Assembly: GCA_944739405.2 (NCBI GenBank)
Contig: OX123191.2
Coordinates: forward strand, 186,001-250,000
Reading direction: 5' to 3'
Source of the DNA: Euclidia mi
Taxonomy: Eukaryota > Arthropoda > Insecta > Lepidoptera > Erebidae
Length of the DNA: 64,000 bases
The translations under genes and the position numbers were made by a program. This document shows positions 1-9,673 of this stretch, in pieces. The first letter of the stretch is position 1. Each line of letters starts with the position of its first letter. The notes beneath the pieces were generated by a model, which made no database searches, was not told the DNA's origin, and saw only the letters and a list, made by a program, of their open reading frames with translations.

Positions 1-290
1 AGGCCACGGACGCCTGAGCCTGACCGCTAGACCCACATCGGCTGCACCGCCTGAGACCCGCTCAGCCTGAACATCGACCACAGAGCTGCCTGCGCAGCGC
101 ACCTTTGCCAGCTCATCGGCGACCCTTCGAGCAGCTACCCTGCGAGCGTCGGAGAGCAGCAGGAGTCTACACTCCAGCCAGCTCAGGCCAGTGCTTACCT
201 AGTTCGGTCATACTGTATGTAAGCGGTAGTGAGACATAATAAAGAACCTGTTCAGCCTAGCAGTGTTTCTCTCGAACCCCGACACCCTAC
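1..290. other. GC-rich LTR-like 3' end cut by the window edge
   Basis: This segment is much richer in G and C than its surroundings. It carries an AATAAA signal (238-243) followed by a short stretch ending near CCCCGACA. That arrangement resembles the R-U5 end of a retroviral-type LTR. The start lies outside the window, so the TG end and any partner LTR cannot be seen. An alternative is a 5' exon or promoter of the downstream gene. I cannot decide between these. Confidence 0.3.
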
Positions 291-2723
291 CTGAGATCCT
301 CCGTCTCAATGAAGAGAAAACAATGAACGGAGAATTGGGTAAAACCGCCCAATTTTATATGAAGTACATAAATTTCGTTCATTATTATTTAACTTTAAGT
401 AGAAGTATTCGCACAGGAGATTTTGAGTTATTTAAATACATATTGCCAAAGATTACCAATATATTTTTCGCTTGCAACCAGCCGAATTATGCACGCTGGA
501 CTGTAAAATATCATTACAATTTGACGAAAGTTGCAGAAACACATCCAGGCTTTGAAGAAGATTTGAATAAAGGGTGTTTTGGAATTAAACGAACCGAAAA
601 ATCGTTCTCAAAGCAACCAATAGATTTAACACTTGAACAGACCATTAATGCTGATGCTGGTCGGAGGCTCACCGGGGTTGTGCATTTTACAAATTCCATA
701 TCTGCTCGACAACGTTGAGCAAGAAGCCACGATATTCGTTCCAGGATAATAAGCCATGTATTCGAGGAATTGGGATTTACGAAACCAGATGATATTTCAG
801 GCGACTTACAACCTCATAATATAAAGAAAAGTTGTGAACAGTTGCAGACATTTATTGATTCTTTTGATCGATATATTAATCCCTTCAGCGCAGAATTATC
901 TCCCGTTAAATTATTTAACATTTCTACCGGAAAAGCAGCCTCACCTCTCGTAGAACAATTTCTTTTAAATGTAGAAAGTATTGGGAATGAGCAACGAGAA
1001 CAATTTATTTCTGAGTGTATAATAGATATTACCAGATTTGAGAGGAGTATTAAAAAAACACCATTTCATAATTTTTCTAAAGAATTAGAAAAGAAAAAAA
1101 GTGTGAAAGTAGGTGGAAAAGTCCAAGAAACCCGACTACAACGGGATTTATTTGGACGTATGTTAGGTATTTCTATGGATCACAACGTCGATGTCATGAA
1201 GATTTTATCGTATCCCATCACTCCTGTACCATTATCATTATGTCATTTAGATGGTGCGATATGTAAGACGAATAAATCAGTACTGGCTAAATGCCTGGAA
1301 ACTGACATGAACCATGAGTCACTTCCTTATACTGATGTATTTGTAGTAGATGGTTTCTTTCTACTGCACACCATGAAAGAGATACCCAAAACATTTGGCA
1401 ACATTTCGAAAAAAACTTTACAAATGCTAACAAAACTTCCAGCACAACGAATGGACGTAATTTTTGATCAATATTTTCATCCATCGATTAAAGACAATGA
1501 AAGGTCTCTACGCCATGAATCACAAAATACAGAATTTATTATTTCTGGACCAGATCAAATACGACCAGCTGATTTTGCAAAGGAAATGAAGAATATACAA
1601 TTCAAAGAAGCGCTAATTGACTTCTTCTGTCTTCATTGGGCTTGAGATGAGAATGCACCATTTCTTAACAACAAAACTGTACACCTTAATTTCCGACAAT
1701 GTTATTCATATGTTGGTAATGGAAATAAAGTCGAATCAAAGATTGTTGAGGATTTATGTTGTGAGTTGCATGAAGAAGCTGATAGTAAAATTATTTATCA
1801 CGCATGTAGCATCAGTGATGAAGCCAATATCATTATCAGAGGCTCTGATACCGATATACTTGTGATGATGCTTGGTAATATGCATAAGTTGAAAAATACT
1901 TCTTCGCATGTTTGGATGCAGATAGGGATAGGTAATAATGTACGAATCATAGATGTCACAAGAATTCACGAACATCTTGGTGAACTAACTTGTAGAAGCT
2001 TACTTGGCTTCCATGCTTTCACTGGCTGCGATTACAATCCTTCATTTTATAATAAGGGAAAGAAAAGACCTTTCTCTTTATTAAAGAAAAACACTAGTTA
2101 TCAAGAAGCTTTTGCAGCTCTCGGTGATCATAATTTAACAGAGAATAGAAAGAATGAAATCTTCAATATTATTCAGAAATTTACTTGTGAAATGTATAAT
2201 TTGAAGAAATGCAGAGACGTAAATGAAGCCAGATTTCAGCTGTTCGTTGATACATATAAGGCTGCTGATATCAACGAACAATTCAGTATTAAAGTCCGCA
2301 ATTTTGAGGGAAGCAGTTTACCACCGTGCAAGAGCGAGCTGTGGCAACATTTCCTACGGACGATATACATATCAAATATTTGGAATAATGCTGATAAACG
2401 ATGTCCGACAACATTACAACCAGAAGACTATGGGTGGATTAATCATGAAGACACATATGTCTTCAAATGGTTCGATGGAGATCAGCTGCCAGGTTTTGTA
2501 GCCGATTCTGTCCAATGTCCATCAGGTAGGTAATTCAATGAAACACAATAAAATATCTTGCTGCTATTAATAGAGTCACATTTGCAATGATTTATAATGA
2601 AATGTATATTTTTTTACAGAATGTAGTATCTCTGATGACGAAAGTGATAAAAATATCAAAAACTTAGAGGATTTGGATTGCTTCATTCAATCAACGGAAG
2701 TCTGCATTTCTGACGAAGAATAG
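263..2723 (+). pseudogene. Multicopy uncharacterised gene with XPG/FEN1-like nuclease region, intron-containing, broken by two stops
   Basis: Three open segments (263-718, 770-1645, 1766-2533) lie in one frame and read continuously. They are interrupted only by TGA at 716-718 and TGA at 1643-1645. A 94-bp intron (2526-2619, GTAGGT...TTTACAG) joins CAG at 2525 to a short second exon, which stops at TAG 2721-2723 and has an acidic C terminus. The N-terminal part has the block YMKYINF...NYARW...EQTIN. The C-terminal part has HEEADSKI, GSDTDILVM and GFHAFTGCDYN. These acidic motifs match the order EAD / DTD / GCDY of XPG-I/FEN1-type PIN nucleases. I know this architecture as a multicopy, unnamed family in insects, cnidarians and fish; its function is not established. 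The GTG at 263 is not a reliable start, and family similarity begins near 325. Upstream exons may exist. Confidence 0.6.
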
Positions 2724-2784
2724 TGAATTATTTTGTTTTTTTGTTGCCTATATATATTTTTTTCTTTTTTTCTTTTTTATTTCA

Positions 2785-2905
2785 CTTACAATAATAATGA
2801 TTTTGCTATTTATTTTATTCTAACAAAACGTACAACTTGAAATTCAAATAAACCTATTTGAATTTCAAGTTGTACGTTTTATTTTTAAATAATTATTATT
2901 GTAAG
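2785..2905. repeat. Large palindrome downstream of the FEN1-like gene
   Basis: Positions 2825-2850 and 2855-2880 are perfect 26-bp inverted arms separated by the four bases AACC. An outer inverted pair (CTTACAATAATAAT near 2785 and ATTATTATTGTAAG near 2891) extends the structure. The outermost flanks are T-rich on the left and A-rich on the right. It may be the 3' boundary of a mobile unit carrying the upstream gene, or a MITE. No target duplication was identified. Confidence 0.7.
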
Positions 2906-3024
2906 AGAAAAAAAAAGTTGATTTCTTACTTATATTTTATGTTTATGATTGAAAATAAGAGTTATAAAACTTATAAATTATAAAACTTAAAAACACTGTT
3001 CACATGTATTCATACTGATTCATT

Positions 3025-3360
3025 GCCAGTAAGAGTGAGAAGTCCATTAGCATGACTACGAAACTATTATGTAGTCTACCTGCATTTTAGAAGCGACCTA
3101 TCTGTCTGGTTTTTTAGTTAAACATGTATAATAATTATGTAAAAAACATACATAAATTGCAGCTTTGCTGAAACACTAGTTCCCTGCGAAATGAAGAGTG
3201 AGAAAATCAAAATCATGCATCTTCAATAGCACGACTGAGAACGTATCGTGTGGTCTGCCTACGTGTCAGAACCGCCCTATGTGTTTGCCTTCGTAAATAT
3301 ATGTTTGTAATAATAATATAAATAACATATATAATTTCTAGCTTTGCTAAAATAACGTAA
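3025..3360. repeat. Diverged tandem duplication, two units of about 165 bp
   Basis: The unit starting near 3030 (AGAGTGAGAA, then GACTACG, TAGTCTACCTGC, AAGCGACCTATCTG, ending GCAGCTTTGCTGAAA) recurs near 3190. There the same order is AGAGTGAGAA, CGACTGAG, TGGTCTGCCTAC, GAACCGCCCTATGTG, then CTAGCTTTGCTAAAA. The copies differ at many positions and by small indels. No coding sense was found; the minus-strand ORF across the second unit is not convincing. Confidence 0.55.
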
Positions 3361-3539
3361 ATTTTATGAAATTTTGGCAATTTTGATATTATATAAAATA
3401 TAGTAGGAACCGGCACAAGTGTCTGCCATTCAGTTTTTCTTTACAAAAAAATATATACTTTAAGATATCAAAACGGCAGACATGCTGCGATCACGTCTTG
3501 AAAGTCGATTTTCATGCTTTTCGACTTCTAGGCACGCCT

Positions 3540-4150
3540 AAAGGAACCCACAATGGGATTAGTGAACCCCCATTTGATCTACGGCAGATGAATTACTATA
3601 ACTAGCATTAATATGGAGTTTGCTACTATACCGTAAGTCTGCGGAACACTGGCTCTCAGTCTATAAGCTATTGCATAGATTTTATCGCGGGCCTTGAGCG
3701 TGGAGACCGAATCCAGAAATTCCGTAACGAAAAATCCTGACACCCCCCACTCCGACCGGCACAGCGGTGATACTTTTCTTTTCTTCTTATTGTATATGCT
3801 AGCTGTAAGTTTTCCTATTATTGTAAATAAAATAAAATTAAAATAAAATAAAATAAAATAAAATAAAATAAAATAAAATAAAATAAAATAAAATAAAATA
3901 AAATAAAATAAAATAAAATAAAATAAAATAAAATAAAATAAAATAAAATAAAATAAAATAAAATAAAATAAAATAAAATAAAATAAAATAAAATAAAATA
4001 AAATAAAATAAAATAAAATAAAATAAAATAAAATAAAATAAAATAAAATAAAATAAAATAAAATAAAATAAAATAAAATAAAATAAAATAAAATAAAATA
4101 CAATAAAATACAATAAAATAAAATAAAGTAAAATAAAATAAAATAAAATA
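3540..4150 (+). repeat. Retroposon 3' end with long (AAAAT)n array
   Basis: A GC-richer stretch (about 3540-3780, with CACCCCCCACTCCGACCGG near 3743) passes into an AATAAA-rich segment. This is followed by about 65 pentamer units at 3826-4150. The array is nearly pure, with CAATA variants near 4101 and 4111 and a G variant near 4128. The layout (unique 3' UTR, then simple pentamer tail) is typical of non-LTR retrotransposon or SINE 3' ends. No coding part is present. The FILFY-type ORFs on the minus strand here are translations of the pentamer. Confidence 0.7.
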
Positions 4151-4642
4151 ATTATAATTGCATAAGTTGATAAAAAATGCTATGCAATAACTTTACCGCG
4201 GCAGTCTCCGAGTGCCACACACAGTTTTCATTATCATTATCTTAGCGCTGTTTTGGTTGCAACCCAGACGTTTGCCTTGGAGAATGTATTTCAACAAAGC
4301 CTTCTTTATAAAATAGTTTCTAATAATAATGCTTGGACCTAGTTTCATCCTTATACCTTACCCTATACCTTCAGCAGCAGTGACTTTAGAAAACAACGAG
4401 TTTTTATACTCGGAAAAGCTGAAGTTTTGATACCACGCGCCAGAATTGCGTCAGAAGTAGGCACAACTATAGACATTGGCCAGACGGATTGGTGGAAGCT
4501 TGCTGTCAGATTTGCCGTCTGTTCCCAAGTATATTATTTGTTCATTTTACCTTTCTATTACAACACCCACGGGTAGTCTAGTTACGCTGTGTATTCTTAA
4601 TTTGTTCACATGGAAATAATAATAAAGTAAAATCATGTTAGA

Positions 4643-4849
4643 CTAGAGGACGCTCGCGACTACGCCCGCACATATTTTAATTTCCCCTTTTTGTCCGATG
4701 CCGTAGCAATTTCGGGACATCTCTTCTTAGTGCAGATCCTACGGCCTCCAAGGAACATGCATGCCAAATTGCAGTTTCTTGCGCCTACTAGTTCCAGCTG
4801 TGGCTTGTCTGTTAGTCAGTCAGTAACGCAATAATGTTATATATACAGA
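4643..4849 (-). mobile_element. Non-autonomous Helitron, family H1, copy 1 (207 bp)
   Basis: Read on the minus strand it begins TCTGTATATA directly after a host A and ends CCTCTAG directly before a host T. That is the Helitron rule A|TC...CTRR|T with no target duplication. It shares its body (CAGTCAGTAACGCA, GCATGCCAAATT, the GACTAGAGGACGC terminus) with copies at 40850-41056, 45478-45563 and 55459-55666. No coding capacity. The precise boundaries come from the copy inserted in the R2-like ORF. Confidence 0.8.
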
Positions 4850-6042
4850 TTATTTTTGCTTTTTTTACGGCACCCTACAAATAACTCTATGTGAGTTCCC
4901 CAATTAGCGTGTTTAAAACAATTTAAAGGCGCGTGTATGCAAATGTACCTTAATCATGTGATTATGATTTATCGCCAGCAGTTTAATTAGATACAGTCGC
5001 GCCCACTGCACTTGCACTAACGGTCGCTAATTAATTGATGTTGCGACTGTACTTTGTGTGTCGTTTAGTCGCTTTAGATATGAATGGAGTATGGGAATGT
5101 GAATTATTGTTTTATCACCAGATTATAACCTATTTTGTCGATATGCCGTGAAAAGAAAATGACTTGTGTATTTATGCTATGTATTTTGTTTTAAAATTGT
5201 ATTGGTACACTTGAGTAAGACGTTTTTTTAATATTTTAGGACGCTGTTCTTGTGAAGCTTTATGGATTTTAAGGATTTACCTAACATAATACGATTTAAC
5301 ACTTGCTAGAACTTCAACTTACTTCTGTTTTATACTGTAAGTAGTGTAAGTATACACGTGAGGTGTGAAATGTTGTTCCGAATTATACAATACATAGCAA
5401 TGTTCAGTTTAAAAATGATTTCCATTTGTTATAATGTTTGCAATTTCTGTTTATCACGACAAATAAACAAATAATATTTCAACATATAATAGCTCACACT
5501 GAGACTAAATGTGCTGTTCGTAATAAACCAACTGGGTAAAGCAATGTATGCAGCAGTTAATATCGCAGAGGAAACCATTTATTACAGAAACAGCATGCTT
5601 AACTGAGCACTACATACAATGTTTCGTAGGATAAAGTCATCGTGCGTCGACTTACATTTTAATCCAAGAATCAAGTGGACTTTAAACTGCCTTCCAATAA
5701 ACGCTTTGATACTTTTTCGCTTTGTATATACCACATATGATTGTGTTAATGAGTCTTAATCGCGTTAATTAATTTATTCAACTTATTCAAAGTTTAAATA
5801 CCTACCTTTTCATCGCCGCTGTAAGCCGGTCTTGTCAATTGGCTTATGTCGGCTATGGTCGCGAACAGAGTATCGTATTTGTACCTTAAAATCTGTTATT
5901 TAACACATTGGAATGAATGCAAAGAGGTTATACGGCCATTCAGTAGTCGCTGACTGAAGCGGGATAGGGCCAGGATAGGGCTAAAATTGAGTTGATTGTC
6001 AGAGGTACATGTATAGGAATTTTAACTTTCGTGGTCACTATA
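4850..6042. other. Unassigned AT-rich sequence
   Basis: No coding frame, RNA gene or repeat boundary that I can support. Composition is AT-rich with long A/T runs. Confidence 0.5.
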
Positions 6043-6268
6043 ATTACTTTTTACTGTTCCTACGGAATATGAGGTTTGAGATATATTTATTTCTCATAAG
6101 AATTATACATTCACTTACATGAGAAAGTTCACAATAATATTACACATTTTGTTCGGCGCACAGTAAAAACAAGATCACAATAATAAATAAAGTAGGTTAG
6201 ATACAATTAAACTAAAACCGACCAGACTTAGATTTTTTATATATCCCGTAGGAACAGTAAAAAGTAAT
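6043..6268. mobile_element. MITE with 23-bp perfect terminal inverted repeats
   Basis: Positions 6043-6065 and 6246-6268 are perfect 23-bp inverted repeats (termini ATTACTTTTTACTGTTCC). They enclose 180 bp of AT-rich non-coding DNA. Pairing continues imperfectly inward. No clear target duplication is visible (TA on the left, AG on the right), so the superfamily is not assigned. Confidence 0.75.
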
Positions 6269-6299
6269 AGAGAGTTAAATGGTCTCACATATGTTAAAG

Positions 6300-6450
6300 A
6301 TAATCTTTACTTATTATAAAATGAAGTCCTCTCCGCATTCTGTCCGTCTGTATGAACGCGATTAACTCAAGAACTACGGAACTGATCTTTTTACGGCTTT
6401 CACCCATGGAAATTGTGGTTGTAATCTCTAGGAAGTTTTAATTGTATAAT
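6300..6450 (+). repeat. Dispersed-repeat segment, Helitron 5'-end-like
   Basis: The order TCTTTACTTATTATAAAATG, then CTGTCCGTCTGTATGAACG, AACTCAAGAACTACGGAACTG, TTTCACCCATGG matches the general pattern of lepidopteran Helitron-like dispersed repeats (TCT..ACTAATATTATAAA start, then a CTGTCTG block). No 3' CTAG end was located, so the right boundary is arbitrary. Confidence 0.4.
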
Positions 6451-7259
6451 TCATGCAGGCGGAACCGTAGTCAACGTCTTGTTTCACTAAACATTATAAT
6501 AATATTCTGCGACGTGGTACACACCGTAGCGTTCTGATGTACCCATCCGAGTGTCACCCATCCAAGCGGCAACCTGTGCAAGCGTTGCTTAACTTTGCTT
6601 CTATTATAGGCAAGCCAATAAACTCCATGAGCGATACGCACCGACAATGAAGCTACAATTCAACAGCTCAATCCTCAATCCACTAATGACTCATATCAAT
6701 CCACCTTCGTCCGTATTACGTATTTGTGTGACAGTGAGCCGGTGGGTTTCCGTGCGACGGTTCAACGGCGGAAACAATTCATTATATGGAAATATGTCGC
6801 CGGTGGTAAGGCGCGGCTTGTAGCTGAACTGTTACGTGCGTGACTTGGCAATGTTGAGTGGGAAACAAAGAATGAATGGCTGTCTGAATGTATTTTGGTA
6901 AAATGTGAGATGGAACACGATAATTGAAAAAACTAAAATAAGGTATGCAAATTGTGGCATAAGATAGTTTTATTGACGGGATTAAATAATTTATTGTTGT
7001 GTGTCAAACAACCGAAATTATAAATAAAAGGCCATAAGTGGAAATAGTTGCCGTAGAGCTCAGCGCCCAGCTATGCCACTCTTTTAACTCTCGTGCCTAC
7101 GATCACTGTCGAAATAGCCGGGAAAAGAAATTTTGCCCCTTAAAAGTAACACAATTAGGATCTGTTAAAATATTGATGAAAACATATAGTTCAAAATTTA
7201 ATAATGCATACGGATAAGCAGCAATAGCCTACTGGAGATACTTAAATACTGCATCGGGT
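6451..7259. other. Unassigned sequence
   Basis: No supported gene or element. The first 300 bp are moderately GC-rich. Confidence 0.4.
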
Positions 7260-7550
7260 CTCGTGCACAAACCCATGATGTATACCAGCACTACTGTCTT
7301 TTTGAAGTTATGTGCGTATTAAATTGATAACTATAGCGCTCTAAACGGTGAAGAAATACATCCATAGGCAACCTGCATGTCTGAAAGTTTTCCATTATTA
7401 ACATGTAAAGTCGGTCCACCGGTACTTGCCAAAAGAGAGAAGATGTTCGTACCCAGCAGTGGGCCAGTTTATATACAGGGCACATGATGATTGATATGGA
7501 AGTTGAACAAATAACCCCAACTCTGAGCAAAGAAATCTGTCGTAGTAGTC
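7260..7550 (+). mobile_element. Diverged SINE-related copy
   Basis: It shares an ordered set of blocks with the clearer SINE at 34530-34857: GAAGTTATGTGCGTATTAAATTG, GGTGAAGAAA, ACCTGCATGTCTGA, GTTTTCC, then CCCAGCAGTGGGCCAG and a GATGATTGAT-type tail. The tRNA-like head is not recognisable. The 79-residue ORF on the other strand is a shadow of the repeat, as the equivalent ORF exists in the other copy. Confidence 0.6.
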
Positions 7551-7879
7551 ACTGATGATATGATTACTTAAAAATATACCAATGAAGAACGACTGAAACT
7601 ACTGAATACTATCTATGTTTAATATATTCATTGCTTCTACCGATCGCAACATTTCATTTCATAATTAAAAAGTAGTCACATGTTATTTTACCGACGACTT
7701 TACGTCTACTGTAAGACGGAGACTGCGTTACTTTGGAGCTATGTCTGGATATAGCTACACTCCTCTTCACTTCGAAGACTCAGTTAAGTGCACTACTTAA
7801 GACCGAAGACTATCTGGTTTAGTGGGTATAGATGTAGGTAATACACTATATCTCCGAAACCTGGTAGTCCTGGTAACTA

Positions 7880-8520
7880 GATGGGCAAATTACTTTTTTT
7901 TTTGGTGACAGGTTGGAAAATCCTCATGGAGTCCCTCTGGCCTAGGGGAAGGGCGAAGGGAACTGTCAGACTCTTACTGACTAAAAACCAACCCGTGTTC
8001 CTCATATACCCATGTGTCGGCGAGTCGGGTATCACCGAAGCATTTCTCGCTACCCCGGACGGGTATTGGCCCGCCAGATGGTCAGGCGGGCCCCGAACAA
8101 AACCCCCTTGGCGGTGGATTAAGTTGTTGGACTCCGCCGCCAAAACACCTAGCGGCCGCAGTCTATAGGGAGGACGGCAACGCAATACCGCATCTCCTCT
8201 TCCTCTGCGGCCCCACCGCGACGCAGCAATGGTGCGCCGCCATTTGGTCGCGGGAGATAGGGCGCGCAGCAACGCAAGACCGACACGCCTCTCCTCCCGC
8301 GACCGCGCTCGACTACGAGGGACAGAAGAACTGTCCCTCGCACCCGCATCATTGGACGCATCCTGCGCAGGCCTCCGTCAAGCCCACGCGGAGAGTCCAC
8401 TCCTGGTATCTCGCTTCACCTTCACCGTGGGTGATCCAACCACGGTTACTGAGCCCCCCCACCACGACAAGGTGGCGATCCCACGGGAGGGGTGGGCAAA
8501 TGACTTAAATTATTCGGTGC
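7880..8520 (-). repeat. GC-rich dispersed repeat, possibly minus-strand retroposon
   Basis: An abrupt GC-rich island in AT-rich DNA, starting with a T10 run at 7894 (an A-tail if read on the minus strand) and a GGTTGGAAAATCCTCATGGAG motif. Long ORFs exist in several frames on both strands, as expected from low stop density in GC-rich DNA. None shows a domain I recognise. I read it as a dispersed repeat whose 3' end is near 7890. The family is not identified. Confidence 0.45.
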
Positions 8521-8972
8521 CGTTCAAACCTATCCCTTTCTAGCTTTTATTTAACTACATTGTATGCCTATAAAAGGGTTTTTAGTACTTTTCTAAGGTG
8601 GAGCCTATAGACTAAACGAAAAGAATGGCCGAAAACTAAAAAAGAAATGCTAAAGACAAATTCTTAGTTTTAGGATCTAAGAAACTTTTAATTTTGTAAC
8701 TTGGCAAATATTTTAGTTTTGGTAAAAGTAAGGACGAAACCCTAGAAATACTGTGTCAACAAGTTTATACCATCGGTGTAGTATGATTGACTACCGTTAT
8801 ATAACTTAAGGAGCGCTGTATACGGTCAGGCTTAGTTCCGTCTACACCACCTTACATTTCTAGGTCATATTAATATGCTAATAATGCTTGCATTTAATTT
8901 TACTATCATTGTTATTATAATTTGTTCTAGCTAATTAACAAGCTCGCAAAAAGTAGTTCAAGTAATTATGAA

Positions 8973-9673
8973 GAAAATGGAGGTAATTGGCGGTCATGGT
9001 CAGTATACCAATAGATTGTTTCTTACTGCTGGTTCGTATACCGTTGTCGTCATGCTCACTAAAATGTCATTTCTTGTGGTGGCGTCGTGTGTCGGGTCAT
9101 CCCTGTCCCTCTAATATGGCGAGAGGGATGATGGCTGGCACATGCGTCATACTCGTGAACGGGTGCTACTTGCGATGACTGGTCGATGACGGTCTTGCGG
9201 GCTGGTATTAGATTTTAATATTTAACTGCATCATTTCCATCATGGTTCTGATCACTTTCGCGGATTGCCTGCATTATTAGGTATATATAATGTAAGTGGA
9301 TGCTCCTGTTTCACCATGTCTATTCTGAGGAGGCTAACCAAAAGTATTATGCTTGAGTATTATGATGTACAGTAAATATATTATACAAGTGATATAGAAG
9401 GTGTAACAGTTGCAGCACCTTACAAAATGTAAATTGTGTATTATGCAAAACCTGGCGATGAAAAAGAGTGACCGTGAGTTTTATTGCCCGTTCTTTCTCA
9501 TGGTTCTACCTATTGCTTTGCGAACGTGGCAGTAAATGTAAATGTAGAAGCATACAGTAATAATGTTTTAAATTTGAGTATAAGTAATTATTTTATAAAT
9601 TTATTATTTTGACGTTCATAAGCGTCACATTGTGACCCAAATGAATAAAGGATTTTAATTTTGAATTTGAATT
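8973..9673 (+). mobile_element. LINE B 3'-UTR fragment (5'-truncated retroposon)
   Basis: Almost identical over about 700 bp to the reverse complement of 16047-16746, which is the 3' UTR of LINE B. It ends with ACGTTCATAAGCGTCACATT, AATAAAGGATTTT and a GAATTT-type short tail. A 63-residue ORF is identical in both copies but lies in the UTR and is not a gene. Target duplication is not clear (short TTATG on both sides). The identity level suggests recent insertion. Confidence 0.8.

Noticed and set aside
3579..4113. Long minus-strand ORFs reading FILFY repeats
   Set aside because: They translate the AAAAT pentamer array; no coding meaning.
7877..8543. Five overlapping ORFs of 83-164 codons
   Set aside because: Low stop density in GC-rich DNA; frames on both strands are equally open and none shows a domain.
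8987..9178. 63-codon ORF identical at 8987-9178 (+) and 16541-16732 (-)
   Set aside because: The identity is due to the LINE B 3'-UTR repeat. The ORF lies after the ORF2 stop and is absent from the diverged copy at 26486-27057.
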